DNA of 6,643 bases. It comes from JAICMB01 sp049514735 (GTDB taxonomy: Bacteria; Acidobacteriota; Terriglobia; Bryobacterales; Bryobacteraceae). The DNA lies in the NCBI GenBank assembly GCA_049514735.1, contig JBEKUT010000641.1, positions 1 to 6,643 on the forward strand, written 5' to 3'. Both the position numbers and the translations under genes were made by a program. Numbering within the stretch: position 1 is the stretch's first letter; the number at the start of each line of letters is the position of its first letter. Under the pieces are notes generated by a model. That model did no database searches. It was not told the origin of the DNA and saw nothing but the letters and a program-made list of their open reading frames with translations. Shown in pieces: positions 5,068 through 6,643 of the stretch.

Positions 5068-6643
5068 ATGCAGGCACAGGAATCCTTTAGCGTTGGCCGC
5101 AGGTCCATGGACATCGAGGATTTCATCGATATCGCGCGGCGGCACAAGGCTTGGATTCTTGGTCCGACATTCGCGGCTTTGGTTATTTCGGTGGTGGTCG
5201 CGTTTCTGTGGCCCGACACTTTTCTCTCCACGGCTATCATTCGCGTGGTTCCGCCACAAGTTCCCGAGACCTACGTCCCGCCGAACACTACTACCGACAT
5301 GCAGGGCCGGATCAACGGGCTGACCCAGACGATCCTGAACCGCTCCGCGCTCACATCCCTGGTTAACAAGCACCAACTCTATAAGAAAGAGCTTTCCAAG
5401 CTGCCGATGGATGACGTGATTGAGAGCATGAAAGCACACGACATCAAAATCGGCCAGGTGCAGACCTTCGCGCAGTCCTCCAACGGTAGACAGGCCGTTC
5501 CGGCCTTCATGATCGGCTTTCAATACAGCAATCGCTGGATCGCCCAAAAGGTTACGAACGATCTTGTCGCGAGTTTCCTGTCCGAAAGCCTCGACGAAGC
5601 GACCCAGCAGACCATGGGCACCACTGACCTGCTGCAAATCCAATGGGAAAACGCCAAAAATAAGCTCAGCGAGTGCGATCAGCGGCTGCAAGCTTTCCGC
5701 ATCAAGAACATGGGCCGGCTGCCGGACGAGCAGCAGGGAAATTACTCCCAGTTGAACTCCATGCAGACGCAACTGATCAGCCTCGATTCCCAAATGAGCC
5801 GGATAACCGGCGAGAAGCTGCAGCTCGACAACGAGTTGAGAATCACGAAACAGCAGGTCGCAAGTTTGAAGGATCCTAATGCGGACCAACAGGTAATCGA
5901 CCAGAAGAACGAAAAATTGGCTCAGAAGGACAAGGAAATTGAGGCCGCGGAGAATTACCTGGCTCGCCTTCGGGAGCGTTATAAAGACAGTTATCCCGAC
6001 GTTCAAACGACGGTACAGCAACTGGCCCTCTTGAGAAGACAGCGCGACGACATTCGTAATGAAGATGCCGGCAAGAAAACCGATGTTCGCGTTCTGCCGC
6101 CCAACCCCATGTTTCTCAAAGAAAAGGCAGCTCTGCAGGCAAACGAACAGCGCATTACGACGGCCGAGGAACAAAAAGACCTCGAAATGAAAGAGCTGCA
6201 GCGACAATCCGCCTTGATCACCGAGAGTCTCAAGAGCTATCAGGCACGTATCGAAGCCACGCCTCTCGGCGAGAAGGAGTATTCGGAGTTGATCTCGGAT
6301 CGCGACCTGGCGTTGAAAGCCTACCAGGATGCCGACGAGAAACTAACGATGTCAAAGAAAGCCCAGGACGTAACTCGGCGGCAGCAGGGCGAGAAGCTGG
6401 AGATCCTCGATCCTCCGAACTTGCCCGGAACGCCCACCGAACCCAAACGTCCCATAATCGTTGGGGTGGGCACGGGGCTCGGTCTGTTTTTGGGTTTGCT
6501 TCTCGCAGGGGCGCGCGAGATGAAGGATACGTCGCTGAAAAATCTCAAGGATGTTCGCGCCTATACGCATTTGCAGGTGCTGGGAAGCATCCCGCTGCTC
6601 GAAAACGATCTGGTGGTGAGGCGGCGCCGCAGACTGGGATGGC
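5068..6643 (+). CDS. Wzz/GumC-like polysaccharide co-polymerase, 3' end outside window
   Basis: The frame is open from the ATG at 5068 to the window end (525 full codons, no stop). GGAGGA (5055-5060) lies 7 nt before the ATG. The gene starts 21 bp after the export gene, implying co-transcription. This inner-membrane protein would set chain length and couple polymerisation to the OPX protein. Residues 12-27 (SMDIEDFIDIARRHK) begin the Wzz domain and TM1 is about 30-47. A long periplasmic region follows, Gln/Glu/Lys-rich and strongly coiled-coil at about 190-305 and 350-395. A GNVR-like segment comes next (about 403-446; EYSELISDRDLALKAYQ). The Pro-rich LDPPNLPGTPTEPKRP (447-462) precedes TM2 (about 463-482), as in Wzz proteins. 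The cytoplasmic tail has VLGSIPLL and then an Arg run at the window edge. Whether a further TM or a Wzc-type kinase domain follows cannot be seen. It is larger than enterobacterial Wzz and fits GumC/XrtA-type proteins. Confidence 0.93.
   Translation, partial: MQAQESFSVGRRSMDIEDFIDIARRHKAWILGPTFAALVISVVVAFLWPDTFLSTAIIRVVPPQVPETYVPPNTTTDMQGRINGLTQTILNRSALTSLVNKHQLYKKELSKLPMDDVIESMKAHDIKIGQVQTFAQSSNGRQAVPAFMIGFQYSNRWIAQKVTNDLVASFLSESLDEATQQTMGTTDLLQIQWENAKNKLSECDQRLQAFRIKNMGRLPDEQQGNYSQLNSMQTQLISLDSQMSRITGEKLQLDNELRITKQQVASLKDPNADQQVIDQKNEKLAQKDKEIEAAENYLARLRERYKDSYPDVQTTVQQLALLRRQRDDIRNEDAGKKTDVRVLPPNPMFLKEKAALQANEQRITTAEEQKDLEMKELQRQSALITESLKSYQARIEATPLGEKEYSELISDRDLALKAYQDADEKLTMSKKAQDVTRRQQGEKLEILDPPNLPGTPTEPKRPIIVGVGTGLGLFLGLLLAGAREMKDTSLKNLKDVRAYTHLQVLGSIPLLENDLVVRRRRRLGW

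Noticed and set aside
4501..6207. 568-codon minus-strand ORF antisense to the export operon
   Set aside because: It lies wholly opposite two well-supported genes with clear domains; long antisense ORFs are common in G+C-rich coding DNA, and its product shows no recognisable domain.

Overview
The window most likely comes from an acidobacterium, probably of the Bryobacterales/Solibacter type. The main reason is a complete protein of the ADOP family (acidobacterial duplicated orphan permease), a MacB/FtsX-like duplicated permease encoded without a partner ATPase. High G+C coding sequence and an outer-membrane export gene followed by a Wzz/GumC-type gene fit this. The assignment rests on protein-family recognition, not on a search.

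Layout. Positions 1-142 hold the end of a repeat block that runs off the left edge. A doubtful 66-codon minus-strand ORF (124-324) ends inside that block. The ADOP permease (428-2851, minus) follows. Directly upstream of its start is a second, larger array of the same repeat (2901-3482). It is built from a roughly 55-bp core and a roughly 59-bp linker that alternate with a period of about 114 bp. After it come a very AT-rich patch (3487-3535) and about 300 bp with no gene I can support. A lone, inverted and internally deleted copy of the repeat (3803-3836) lies just past the stop of an EVE-domain gene (3842-4252, minus). A 146-bp divergent intergenic region separates that gene from a plus-strand polysaccharide export operon. 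The operon has a short Wza/EpsE-like outer-membrane export protein (4399-5046) and, 21 bp on, a Wzz/GumC-like chain-length or co-polymerase protein (5068 to beyond the window end).

How the genes work together. The two export genes form an OPX-PCP pair: the inner-membrane coiled-coil PCP controls chain length and links polymerisation to the periplasmic/outer-membrane OPX. The ADOP and EVE genes have no evident functional link to them.

The least explained part is the repeat family. Its copies carry nested inverted repeats in both core and linker. It flanks the ADOP gene as direct repeats that include a 56-bp perfect match 3308 bp apart, and a relic copy lies inverted near the EVE gene. It looks like a structured, dispersed repeat family that expands locally in tandem. 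Whether it acts as RNA, as a protein-binding site or as a non-autonomous mobile element cannot be decided from the sequence.
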